Assembly: GCF_030695125.1 (NCBI RefSeq)
Contig: NZ_JAUYTP010000008.1
Span: 1 to 64,000 of the forward strand
From: Allobosea sp.
Lineage (GTDB): Bacteria > Pseudomonadota > Alphaproteobacteria > Rhizobiales > Beijerinckiaceae
DNA: 64,000 nucleotides
Reading direction: 5' to 3'
Shown in pieces: positions 34,267-42,511 of the stretch. Made by a program: the position numbers and the translations under genes. Numbering within the stretch: the first letter of the stretch is position 1; every line of letters begins with the position of its first letter. The notes beneath the pieces were generated by a model. The model saw only the letters and a list, made by a program, of their open reading frames with translations. It had not been told where the DNA came from and did no database searches.

Positions 34267-34607
34267 GCGATGTCCTCCGAAATCAGGTGCAACCCGTCCG
34301 GCCCCGCAGCGAGCGGCACGATCCAGCGCACGGCCCGGGGATCGAGCGCGGCATAGAGATGCGGAAACAGGGCGCCGCCGCGCGAAGGCTCGTAACGCAG
34401 CGCCTCGCCCAGCCTCTCGTCATCGACCGCGATCAGCAGCAGATCCCGCTGTCCGGCAAAGTGCTTCTCGGCGGTCTCGCGCAACTGCGCCCCGGTCGAA
34501 AAATGGATGAAGCCGTCGCTCAGGTCGATGGCCGCGCCGGCAAAGCGCCCGGACGCCTCGGCCTCGCGCCACAGGCCTTCAGGGCAGATCTTGTAGATGA
34601 GCGGCAC
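34263..34607 (-). CDS. DUF952-family protein
   Basis: A 114-residue cytoplasmic protein of the DUF952 family. It has the opening [34 protein letters not shown], then [21 protein letters not shown], the [13 protein letters not shown] loop and [15 protein letters not shown]. Conserved H and S residues in DGFIHFST are a family feature; the biochemical role is unknown. It is translationally coupled to pyrD, a pairing I recall from other Hyphomicrobiales. Confidence 0.88.
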   Translation of the reverse strand: MPLIYKICPEGLWREAEASGRFAGAAIDLSDGFIHFSTGAQLRETAEKHFAGQRDLLLIAVDDERLGEALRYEPSRGGALFPHLYAALDPRAVRWIVPLAAGPDGLHLISEDIA

Positions 34608-34713
34608 GGGAACCTCGGCGGACGGGGGTTGCGCAGGACATAGCGGCTGTCAGGAGCTTTGGGCAATTTTTATCCGCCGACAGATCGAAATCAGATTGAA
34701 ATCTTAGGATATA

Positions 34714-34738
34714 GGGGATATTTCCTATTTCTATCCCC
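34714..34738. promoter_or_regulatory. Candidate operator upstream of the S24 repressor
   Basis: An inverted repeat GGGGATA (34714-34720), 11 bases, TATCCCC (34732-34738) sits in an unusually AT-rich 60-bp island, 34 bp before the GTG start of the repressor. Its position and symmetry fit autorepression by the LexA-like protein encoded downstream. No clear -35/-10 pair could be assigned. Confidence 0.45.
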
Positions 34739-34771
34739 GCCGATCGGCAACATCTCTGCGAGGCTCCCGCG

Positions 34772-35401
34772 GTGCTGTCCCACGACCAGATCTGGAGCGC
34801 GATCGACGCGCTCGCCCAGCGTTACGGTTTCACAGCCTCGGGGCTGGCGCGCAAGGCCGGGCTCGACGCGACCACCTTCAACCGTTCCAAGCGGGTCGGG
34901 GCGGATGGGCGCGAGCGCTGGCCCTCGACCGAATCGATCGCCAAGATCCTCGCGGCGACCGGCGCCTCGCTCGACGAGTTCATGAGCGTGGTGATGCGAC
35001 GGGGCGCGGCGCCATCGCGCACGATTCCGCTGATCGGCTTCGCCCAGGCCGGTTCCGGCGGCTTCTTCGACGATGGCGGCTTTCCAGTCGGCACCGGCTG
35101 GGAGGAGGTCGCATTTCCCGGCGTCGCCGACGAGAAGGCCTACGCGCTCGAAATCTCCGGCGATTCGATGCTGCCGCTTTATCGCGATGGCGACACCATC
35201 ATCGTTTCGCCCACCGCCACGGTCAGGCGGGGGGACCGGGTCGTGGTCAAGACGATCGAGGGCGAGGTCCTGGCCAAGCAGCTCAAGCGCCAGACGGCCA
35301 AGACCGTCGAACTCGCCTCGCTGAACCCCGACCATGCCGACCGCGTCCTGGGCCTGTCCGAGATCGCCTTCATGGCCCGGGTGATCTGGGCGAGTCAGTA
35401 G
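34772..35401 (+). CDS. HTH regulator with S24 (LexA/CI-like) peptidase domain
   Basis: A 209-residue regulator. Residues about 5-70 form an atypical helix-turn-helix (IWSAIDALAQRYGFTASGLARKAGLDATTFNRSKR). Residues about 85-205 are an S24 peptidase domain with the serine in EISGDSMLPLY (S132) and the lysine in VVVKT (K160). An Ala-Gly bond (A93-G94 in GFAQAGSG) lies where LexA-type proteins cleave themselves. The GTG at 34772 has GAGG about 9 bases upstream. Self-cleavage under DNA damage is possible but not shown. It is divergent from DUF952-pyrD. Confidence 0.88.
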   Translation: MLSHDQIWSAIDALAQRYGFTASGLARKAGLDATTFNRSKRVGADGRERWPSTESIAKILAATGASLDEFMSVVMRRGAAPSRTIPLIGFAQAGSGGFFDDGGFPVGTGWEEVAFPGVADEKAYALEISGDSMLPLYRDGDTIIVSPTATVRRGDRVVVKTIEGEVLAKQLKRQTAKTVELASLNPDHADRVLGLSEIAFMARVIWASQ

Positions 35402-35413
35402 ACCGACAGGCGA

Positions 35414-36874
35414 TCAGACGGCCGCGGCGCGCCGCCCCGGCAGCGTCACCTTGAACACCGCACCGCTCTCGGACGGCTCCAGCGCGATCGTGCCGCCATG
35501 GAGCCGCACCAGCTCGGCCGCAATCGCCAGCCCCAGCCCCGTGCCGCCGGGCGTCACCGAACCACGAAACGCCTGGAACAGATTGGCCCGGGCGCGCTCG
35601 GGCACGCCGGGGCCATTGTCGGCGACGCGCAGGATGACCGAGCCGTTGTCGCGCTCCGCCCTGACGGCGAGCACCGGCCGCCCTTCGAGCTCGGCCTGAG
35701 CCTGGGTCAGCGCCTGCACCGAGTTGCGCATCAGATTGAGCAGGACGCGCGCGATCTGGTCGGGGTCGCAAGGCGCGACCATGTCGTGGGGGACGTCGTT
35801 GTTGAAGTTGACCGGCGCAGTCTCGGCCAGTCCGAGCATTTCGGCCTGTTCCGCCACGAGCTGGCGCAAGCTCACATCCTTCAGCACCGGCGTCGCCTCA
35901 GCCGCCCGGCCATAAACCAACGTCGCCTCGCAGAACTCGATCGCGCGGCCCAGCGTCGCGATCAGCCGCGGAGCAAACCGCTTGATCTTGGCGTCGCGGG
36001 TCTCGGTCAGGCGGTCCGACATCAGCTGCGCGGCCGCCAGCATGTTGCGCAGATCGTGGTTGATCTTGCTGACCGCGAGGCCGAGCTCGGCGAGGTGCTT
36101 CTTGGCGCGCAATTCGTCTGCGAGCGTGATCTGCATCCGCGCCAGCGCGCGCTGGGCCTCGCCGATCTCGTCGGCGCGGCGCGTCGGCTCGATGATCCGG
36201 TGCGGGTTCTCCGGATCGATCTCGAACTCCATCACGTTGGCGGCGAGCTGGCGGATCGGCCCGACGATCATCCAGTTCAGCGCCACATAGACCGCCACCG
36301 CCGTCAGCCCCGAGATCACCAGCGAGATCAGCAGCAGATTGGTCGAGAACTTCAGCATCGCATATCGGAGCGGAGCCTCGTCGATGACGAGCTCGACGAA
36401 GTCGGCGCCGCCGACGGCTTCGCCGATCACCCGGATGGGCATCGGCGCCGGCGGCAGCACCATGGTCTCCAGCGCCTCGCGGATCGATCTGGCCCAGCCC
36501 ATGCTGCGCAGGTCGACGGTGCGCGAGACGGCCGCCGGCGGCATCGAATCGAGGCTGAGCAGGCGGCGCGCCCCGCCGACGCGCGCCGCGATCGCCCGGG
36601 CGCCCACGCCCGTCAGCAAGCGGTTTTCGCTGCCTTCGGGGAGCCCTTCCTGCGGCGAACCCTCCAGGACCAGCACGGCGATCTGTGCCGCCGCGAGACG
36701 GTCGTTCAGCCAGTTGCGCCGGAAATTGGCGACTGATGGCAGGTAGATCAGCACCTCCGCCACCATCACGAACAGCACCGTCAGCACGAGCAGCTTCGCC
36801 GACAGCCCAAGCCGCGTCAGGCCGCGCGGCAGGCTGATGGAAAGCTGATCCCGATCGGGTGTGTGAGGCTGCAT
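35414..36874 (-). CDS. Membrane sensor histidine kinase
   Basis: A 486-residue kinase with two membrane helices (about 27-48 and 180-200) flanking a periplasmic loop of about 130 residues. A HAMP-like linker (VGPIRQLAANVMEFEID) follows. The phospho-acceptor region is LGLAVSKINHDLRNMLAAAQ, an H-box of the HDLRN type. The ATPase domain has NLMRNSVQAL (N box), RVADNGPGVP (G1) and GGTGLGLAIAAELV (G2). No response regulator is adjacent. It begins 11 bp after a flavoprotein gene in the same direction, so the two are probably co-transcribed. The signal sensed is unknown. Confidence 0.92.
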   Translation of the reverse strand: MQPHTPDRDQLSISLPRGLTRLGLSAKLLVLTVLFVMVAEVLIYLPSVANFRRNWLNDRLAAAQIAVLVLEGSPQEGLPEGSENRLLTGVGARAIAARVGGARRLLSLDSMPPAAVSRTVDLRSMGWARSIREALETMVLPPAPMPIRVIGEAVGGADFVELVIDEAPLRYAMLKFSTNLLLISLVISGLTAVAVYVALNWMIVGPIRQLAANVMEFEIDPENPHRIIEPTRRADEIGEAQRALARMQITLADELRAKKHLAELGLAVSKINHDLRNMLAAAQLMSDRLTETRDAKIKRFAPRLIATLGRAIEFCEATLVYGRAAEATPVLKDVSLRQLVAEQAEMLGLAETAPVNFNNDVPHDMVAPCDPDQIARVLLNLMRNSVQALTQAQAELEGRPVLAVRAERDNGSVILRVADNGPGVPERARANLFQAFRGSVTPGGTGLGLAIAAELVRLHGGTIALEPSESGAVFKVTLPGRRAAAV

Positions 36875-36885
36875 CGGTGCCGACC

Positions 36886-38346
36886 TTACCCGAAACGGCG
36901 CAGGAAGCCGATGAGCCGCCGCAAGGAGGGCTTCGTCGCCAAGGGCGTCAGATAGGAGGTGGCGGCGCGCTTGCCGATCTCGGACAGGGCGGGATGGGGC
37001 ATGATCAGCTGAGCCATCTCCGGGGCGGTCTTGCCGCTTGCCAGGGCGAGGCTCCAGGTCGCGACCAGATCCCCCGCCTGCGCGCCGACGATGCAGACGC
37101 CGAGCACCTTGCCCCTGGTGTTGGTGATCAGCTTGACGAAACCATCCGTCGTCCGCTCGGCCTGGGCGCGCTCGCTCTCGGCATAAGGCCAGCGCAGCAC
37201 GCGGATCGCGCCGGCCTGGGCGCGGGCCTCGGCCTCGGACAGGCCGACGGCGGCGATCGCGGGCTGGGTCTGCGTCGTCCGGGGCGCGGCGCGCCGGTCG
37301 AACCGTCCGGGCTGACGGAACAGGGCGTTGCGCAGCACGAGCCTGGCCTGTTCCTCGGCGACGGCTCCGCCTCCGACACTGCCGGCCTGGCCGCCTGCGC
37401 AGTCGCCGATGGCATAGACGCGCCGGTTGGTGCTGCGCAGCCCGCGATCGACATGGATGCCGTCCGTGCCGCTGGCGATGCCGGCGAGCTCGAGGTCGAG
37501 AGCCTCGATGGCTGCGGTTCGGCTGGTGGCGAGCAGGAGATGCGTTCCCTCGATCGCATGCTCGGCGCCTTCTTGTTCTCCGGCGAGAACGAGCGACACG
37601 CCCCCCTTGCGCGGGTGGGCGCTCAGGATCGCCGCGTTCTCATGCAGGGCGACGCCGTCCCGCAACAGCGCTCGGCGCAGGATCGCGACAGCCTCGGGAT
37701 CATCGCCTGCCAGCAGCCCGCCGGCGTCGACGAGCGTGACCGCACTGCCGAGCCGGACCATCGCCTGCGCGATGGCGACGCCGGTGGCGTCACCGCCGAA
37801 CACGATCAGGCGCTCGGGTCGCCGGGTCGCGGTCGCCAGGCTCGCCGCGGTCAGCCAGGGGATCGTGTCGAAGCCCGCAATGGCGGGGGCGACGTGACAT
37901 GCGCCTGTCGCGATGACGAAGCGGCGGGCCTTGATCGTCTGCTCGCCGACCACCACCGTACTGCGGCTGACGAAGCGGGCCTCGCCCCGGATCACGGTGG
38001 CGCCCAGGGCCGTCAGCCGCTCGGCCGAGGCATTGGGGGCGGCTGCGGCGATGGCATGCTGGACATGGTCGTGCAGCCGGGCGTCGTTGACGGTCGGCTC
38101 GGCCGTGACGAGGCCGAAGCCATCGGCGTCGCGCACTGCCTGCGCCCTCGCTCCCGCCGCGGCAAGCGCCCGCACGGCGCTGCTGGCGACCTCCCCGCCC
38201 ATCCTGTCGCGCTCGATCAGGACGACAGGGACGCCGAAGGCTGCAGCCGCCGTGGCCACGGCCAGTCCGGCCGTGCCGGCGCCGATGATGCAGAGATCCG
38301 GAGTCAGGACAGCCGCTTTGCCTGGAAGGATCGAACCCTCACTCAC
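36886..38346 (-). CDS. Flavoprotein disulfide-reductase homologue lacking the redox cysteines
   Basis: A 486-residue FAD/NAD(P) oxidoreductase of the dihydrolipoamide dehydrogenase/mercuric reductase family. FAD binding is LCIIGAGTAGLAVATAAAAFG (residues 19-39). The second dinucleotide site is RLIVFGGDATGVAIAQAMVRLG, and the third block is RRVYAIGDCAGG. The dimerisation domain keeps the family active-site pair H451/E456 (HPALSE). The usual MGGxCxxxxC segment is instead MGGEVASSAVRAL (49-61), so both redox cysteines are gone. It cannot use the standard dithiol mechanism; a different electron acceptor or sensing role is likely. It precedes a histidine kinase. Confidence 0.9.
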   Translation of the reverse strand: MSEGSILPGKAAVLTPDLCIIGAGTAGLAVATAAAAFGVPVVLIERDRMGGEVASSAVRALAAAGARAQAVRDADGFGLVTAEPTVNDARLHDHVQHAIAAAAPNASAERLTALGATVIRGEARFVSRSTVVVGEQTIKARRFVIATGACHVAPAIAGFDTIPWLTAASLATATRRPERLIVFGGDATGVAIAQAMVRLGSAVTLVDAGGLLAGDDPEAVAILRRALLRDGVALHENAAILSAHPRKGGVSLVLAGEQEGAEHAIEGTHLLLATSRTAAIEALDLELAGIASGTDGIHVDRGLRSTNRRVYAIGDCAGGQAGSVGGGAVAEEQARLVLRNALFRQPGRFDRRAAPRTTQTQPAIAAVGLSEAEARAQAGAIRVLRWPYAESERAQAERTTDGFVKLITNTRGKVLGVCIVGAQAGDLVATWSLALASGKTAPEMAQLIMPHPALSEIGKRAATSYLTPLATKPSLRRLIGFLRRFG

Positions 38347-38604
38347 GCCGGCCTCCCGATGCCGATGGCTGGAAGAGGATCTCAGATCGGTCGAGCGCGC
38401 CTTGCGGCGGCGAAAGCCTGTCGTCGGGCGAGATCATTCTGTCTCCCGGGTTGCTGACGGACATCTACGCCGCTGATGCGTTGTCGGATGAGCGGAATCA
38501 AGGCCGTATCCGCCTGGGAGCGATCGCAGCCGTCAGGAAGGCGGAAGAGCTGTCGTGCCCCAAGCGTTGGCAGCGTCTGTCGACGGCCGGCGAGGCGGCG
38601 CGTT

Positions 38605-40929
38605 TCAGGCGACGTTGCGGCTCTTGTCCATGAAGCTCGCCAGCGGCGCGGGCCTGCCGAAGAGATAGCCCTGAGCGCGCTGGGCGCCCAGCAACTGAAC
38701 GGCGATGCGCTGCTGCTCGGTCTCGATGCCTTCGACTACGACATTCATGGAAAGGCGGCGCGCAAGCTGGCAGACCGCCTCGATGATCGCCTTCGACGCC
38801 TCGCTGGAGTGGACCGTACGGGTGAAGCTCTGGTCGATCTTCACCTGTGCGAAGGGATAGGTCGAAAGATAGGCCAGCGACGAATAGCCGGTGCCGAAAT
38901 CGTCGAGCGCGAAGGTGACGCCGAGCGTGCGCAACTCGTCGATGACCCCCAGCGTCGTCTTGTTGTCCTCGATCAGCAGCGACTCCGTCACCTCCAGCGT
39001 CAGGCGTTGCGAGGACAGGTTGGCGGAAATCAGTGCGTTCTTGACCGCATCCACGATGCGCCTGGGCTCGCGGAACTGCAGCGGCGAGATGTTGACGGAG
39101 ACGCCGATATGCTTCTCCCAGGTCGCCGCATCCCGGCAGGCCTGCCGGATCGCCCAGTCGCCGATCGTGGCGATGAGGCCCGACTGCTCCGCCACCGGGA
39201 TGAACAGGCCGGCCGGCACCATGCCGCGTGTCGGATGGCGCCAGCGCATCAGCGCCTCGCGCGACACCACCTCGCCGCTGCGCAGGTCGATGATCGGCTG
39301 GTAGAACAGTTCCAGCGAGCCGTCCTCGCAGGCCTTGCGCAGATCGACCTCGAGTTCGTGGCGCTCGAGCATCTCCTCGGCCATGCCCGGATTGAAGAAC
39401 ATCAGCGTGTTGCGGCCGGCCGCCTTGGCCTTGTAGAGCGCCGTATCGGCATGGCGCAGGAGATCGGCGGGGGTCGCGCCGTCGAAGGGCGCCATCGCGA
39501 TGCCGATGCTGGCGGTGACGTAGACCGTCTTGTTGTCGAGCGTGAAGGCCTTGCTCATCGCGTCGATCATGCGCTGCGCGATGGCCGTGACAACGGCATG
39601 GTTGGCCGCCGGCAGGATCAGCAGGAACTCGTCGCCGCCGAAACGCGCGAGCAGATCGCTGCTTCGGATCGCGCCGCGAAGGCGTTCGGCCGTCTCCATC
39701 AGGACGCGATCGCCGATATCGTGGCCGAGGCTGTCGTTGACCTGCTTGAAGCCGTCGAGATCGACATAGAGCAGCGCGAAGGAATCGCCCGTGCGCTCCA
39801 GCTTGCCGAAGGCTTCGACGATGTTGTTGTTGTATTCGAAACGGTTGGCGAGCCCGGTCAGCTCGTCGAAGCGGGCCATCTGCTCGATGCGCGCCTCGGT
39901 CGCCTTGCGTTCGGTCGCGTCCTCCGTCGACATCAGGACGCCGCCTTCGGCCGCCGGAGCGAAGGTCACGACGAGGACCCGCCCCCCCCGCGTCTGGACC
40001 TCGCGGCTGGTGGTCTGCTGCGTCTCCTGGATTTCAGCGAGCGCCTCGCGCAGGTCGCGCATCTGGCCGGCAGGAACGACCTGTCGCTCGATCAGGAACC
40101 GCCCGATCGCAGTGATCGGGGTTCCCGGCAGGGCAAGCGTTTCGGGCAACCCGTAGAGCGCGCGATGCGGTGCGTTGCTGACGGCGAGTTTGAGGTCGCG
40201 ATCGAACATCGCCAACCCATGGATCATGGTGTTCAAGGCGGCGTCGAGCGTGAGGTTTTGCGAGTGCAGCGCCGAGGCGAGCGCTTTGGACTGCTTGGTT
40301 GCGTCGCTCAGCGCCAGCAGATTGCGATGCAGCGAGTTGGTGATGGCGATGTTGGCCGCCAGGTAGAGAAACGCGAAGTAGCCGATATATTGATAATAGA
40401 CGTTGTGCGCCTGGATCAGGCCGACCGCCATCGGAACGCAGAAGGTCAGCAGCTGAACCGCCACGAATTTCGGGCGGCCGGCATTGCGCGAGACATAGCC
40501 CGAGGCGATCGCAATCGTCGAAGCGACGGAGGTGATATGCGCCGCCGGATCGTCGGTATGGGCGAGCGCGGCATAGCAGCTATAGCCGAGAGCGGCGCTG
40601 AATGCGGTCGCGCCGAGGAAATAGTCCCGGTCCCACCGCCGCGTTTCCTCATAACCGTCGCGTGAATGGTCGTGGCGGCGATAGGACACGAAGGTCATCA
40701 GACGCAGCGCGACGATCGCCATGACCAGCCAGGTCAGATGCAGGAACATCGCGACATCGGTCGCGATCCAGCACAGGAAAGGCGTCAGGATGCCAGCGAC
40801 GCCGCCCGGTATGATCGAGGCTGGCGAGGAAAACAGGGAATTGACCAGCAACTTGTAGCCGGGCAGGTCAAAGCCTTCGCCGGGGCGATTGAGTCTGGCG
40901 TTCCACCATTCCTTAAGAGCGCCCGCCAT
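38605..40929 (-). CDS. Membrane-bound GGDEF-EAL protein (cyclic-di-GMP turnover)
   Basis: A 774-residue protein. The N-terminal third (about 35-210) has five to six membrane helices. A PAS-like domain follows (LDAALNTMIHGLAMFDRDLKLAVSNAPHRALYGLP). The GGDEF domain has DELTGLANRFEYNNN and an intact RFGGDEFLLIL. The EAL domain has LELFYQPIIDLRSGEVVSREALMRW (EAL intact), VNISPLQF, LEVTES and LDDFGTGYSSLAYL. Both catalytic motifs look complete, so it could make and break cyclic-di-GMP. It lies 119 bp downstream of an RpfF-like gene in the same direction. Confidence 0.94.
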   Translation of the reverse strand: MAGALKEWWNARLNRPGEGFDLPGYKLLVNSLFSSPASIIPGGVAGILTPFLCWIATDVAMFLHLTWLVMAIVALRLMTFVSYRRHDHSRDGYEETRRWDRDYFLGATAFSAALGYSCYAALAHTDDPAAHITSVASTIAIASGYVSRNAGRPKFVAVQLLTFCVPMAVGLIQAHNVYYQYIGYFAFLYLAANIAITNSLHRNLLALSDATKQSKALASALHSQNLTLDAALNTMIHGLAMFDRDLKLAVSNAPHRALYGLPETLALPGTPITAIGRFLIERQVVPAGQMRDLREALAEIQETQQTTSREVQTRGGRVLVVTFAPAAEGGVLMSTEDATERKATEARIEQMARFDELTGLANRFEYNNNIVEAFGKLERTGDSFALLYVDLDGFKQVNDSLGHDIGDRVLMETAERLRGAIRSSDLLARFGGDEFLLILPAANHAVVTAIAQRMIDAMSKAFTLDNKTVYVTASIGIAMAPFDGATPADLLRHADTALYKAKAAGRNTLMFFNPGMAEEMLERHELEVDLRKACEDGSLELFYQPIIDLRSGEVVSREALMRWRHPTRGMVPAGLFIPVAEQSGLIATIGDWAIRQACRDAATWEKHIGVSVNISPLQFREPRRIVDAVKNALISANLSSQRLTLEVTESLLIEDNKTTLGVIDELRTLGVTFALDDFGTGYSSLAYLSTYPFAQVKIDQSFTRTVHSSEASKAIIEAVCQLARRLSMNVVVEGIETEQQRIAVQLLGAQRAQGYLFGRPAPLASFMDKSRNVA

Positions 40930-41048
40930 TCCATTCCGTCCCGGCGCGCGCAGATAAAGCGCCCGCAGCCCGCAATTCGACCCGTCTAAAAAGGTTTAAA
41001 TGCGGAGAGGTAAACGTTTGGTGTGTGACGGGGCCAGTGTCTGACGTC

Positions 41049-42005
41049 TCACAGGCCGATCGCGAGCCCGGCAGCGTCGGGGCGCTGATACATCCGCGCC
41101 AGCATCCGGTCCTGGGTCTGTACGATCCGCTGGAGCTTCGAAATCGCGCTGGGGTTCAGCCGCAGCATGCAGTTCGTCCAGATCTCGCCGAGATGGTCGA
41201 GTTCCTCCTGCAGATCGCCGGCGCGGCGGTTGAAGGCCGAGAACAGCGCGGTCTTGGCGGCATGGACGGGCAGCGAATCATGCGCGTATTTCCGGATCCA
41301 GGCCTCGCCGGTTCCCGTCGGGACGACCGCCTCGAGACCGCCGGCCTCCATGAACGCCTGGGCGCTCATCTCCTCGCCCGACAGCAGCATGCGCTCGGCG
41401 GCGCGTGCTCCCATGCGGCGCGACAGGATCGCGACAGCGGTGATCGGGAAATGGTTGAACTTGATCTCGGGGTAGACGAAGGACGCCTGCTCTTCGGCGA
41501 TCATGATGTTGCAGGAGCGCGGCGCGTCGATCCCGCCGCCGATGGCCTTGGCGTGGATCGTCGAGAGCGTCACCACCAGCCCGTTGAGACCGCTGGCGTT
41601 CAGCACGGCGCCGGCGCCCGAGAGCCGCGCATATTCGGCCAGGGCTGCGCGGTCGTTCTTGGCCAGGCAATCGAGATAGAAGTCGAGATCGCCGCCCAGC
41701 GTGAAGAACGGCCCGGCGCCGCGGAAAGCGACAAACCGCACCGGCGCGCGGTGATACTGATCCGGCGCGCCCCAGAGCGCGATGATCGCCTGCTGGATTT
41801 TGACCAGGCTGTCGAGCAATTGCAGCGTGAAGACCGGCTTCAGCTCGGGGCGGATCGTCACCCAGAGCGTCTTGATCTCGGGCTCATAGGCGAGCTGCGT
41901 CTCCGGCAGGAACCCGGCTTTCTGCCGGAGGGTATCGATGACCTCGCAGCTTTCGAGCACTGCTGCCGGTGTAGCGTCGATGACCGAAGCAAATGACTGA
42001 AACAT
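41049..42005 (-). CDS. RpfF-like crotonase (candidate diffusible-signal-factor synthase)
   Basis: A 318-residue crotonase. An oxyanion-hole strand FVAFRGAGPFFTLGGDLDFYLDCLA precedes KAIGGGIDAPRSCNIMIAEEQASFVYPEIKFNHFP. The pair D160/E180 lies exactly 20 residues apart, as E141/E161 do in Xanthomonas RpfF, the dehydratase/thioesterase that makes cis-2-unsaturated fatty acid signals. The first glutamate is aspartate here. Overall it resembles RpfF more than FadB-type hydratases. It sits upstream of a GGDEF-EAL protein, which echoes the RpfF-RpfR pairing of DSF systems. Alternative: another enoyl-CoA hydratase family member. Confidence 0.8.
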   Translation of the reverse strand: MFQSFASVIDATPAAVLESCEVIDTLRQKAGFLPETQLAYEPEIKTLWVTIRPELKPVFTLQLLDSLVKIQQAIIALWGAPDQYHRAPVRFVAFRGAGPFFTLGGDLDFYLDCLAKNDRAALAEYARLSGAGAVLNASGLNGLVVTLSTIHAKAIGGGIDAPRSCNIMIAEEQASFVYPEIKFNHFPITAVAILSRRMGARAAERMLLSGEEMSAQAFMEAGGLEAVVPTGTGEAWIRKYAHDSLPVHAAKTALFSAFNRRAGDLQEELDHLGEIWTNCMLRLNPSAISKLQRIVQTQDRMLARMYQRPDAAGLAIGL

Positions 42006-42060
42006 GCCGCTGATCCCGTATTGCCGTGCATCGAGGGCGATGGCCTCAACGTACGTGAAG

Positions 42061-42108
42061 TTAACGAATTGTAAACGAAATCCCCGAGGAATGGTTAATT
42101 GCGTTAAC
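42061..42108. promoter_or_regulatory. AT-rich upstream region with CtrA-like half-sites
   Basis: In the 287-bp gap ahead of the RpfF-like gene, TTAACGAATTGTAAAC (42061-42076) has TTAA, seven bases, then TAAAC, one base off the alphaproteobacterial CtrA consensus TTAA-N7-TTAAC. A second motif TTAATTGCGTTAAC (42095-42108) has the same halves with 5-base spacing. The island is much less GC-rich than its surroundings. Control by CtrA is only a possibility. Confidence 0.3.
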
Positions 42109-42292
42109 GGTTATTACCTAGCGTCATCGTTATTCTTTGGCGTGTCGTAATCGCACGTCGCGCTTGATCACGCCGTTGCACGCAATTGGCGTGCCGTGCG
42201 TCCATGCGCTTGTCGGAATCGTCGCAGGCGGCTAACCATGCGCCGCGATTTCGCCGCGATCGAAGCGTTGAACCCGGTGCCGAGTTGTTGCC

Positions 42293-42457
42293 GTGAACCG
42301 CCAGACAGCCGCAGATGACGAGAAGAGGGCGCGCCTCGCCGCCGCCCTTCGGGAAAACCTGAAGCGCCGCAAGGCACAGGCCCGGGCTCGCCGCGCGGAG
42401 GAGGCGACCGTGCAGGACGAGACGCCGCAAGCCCAGGCCGAGCCCAACCGGTCCTGA
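42293..42457 (+). CDS. Small basic protein ahead of murA
   Basis: A 54-residue protein from a GTG start with the helical, highly charged core KRARLAAALRENLKRRKAQARAR and an acidic, glutamine-rich tail. I recall nearly the same ALRENLKRRKAQ segment in short proteins immediately before murA in other Hyphomicrobiales, which supports a real gene despite its size. It ends 54 bp before murA in the same direction. The ribosome-binding site is weak. Function is unknown; the charge pattern suggests RNA, DNA or membrane contact, without proof. Confidence 0.7.
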   Translation: MNRQTAADDEKRARLAAALRENLKRRKAQARARRAEEATVQDETPQAQAEPNRS

Positions 42458-42511
42458 TGTCTTTTTATGCGCCGCCGGCACGCCTGCCGGGCGGTTTTTC
42501 AGGACCTGACG

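Noticed and set aside
38476..40665. 729-codon open frame on the plus strand
   Set aside because: Antisense of the GGDEF-EAL gene, with repetitive charged residues only.
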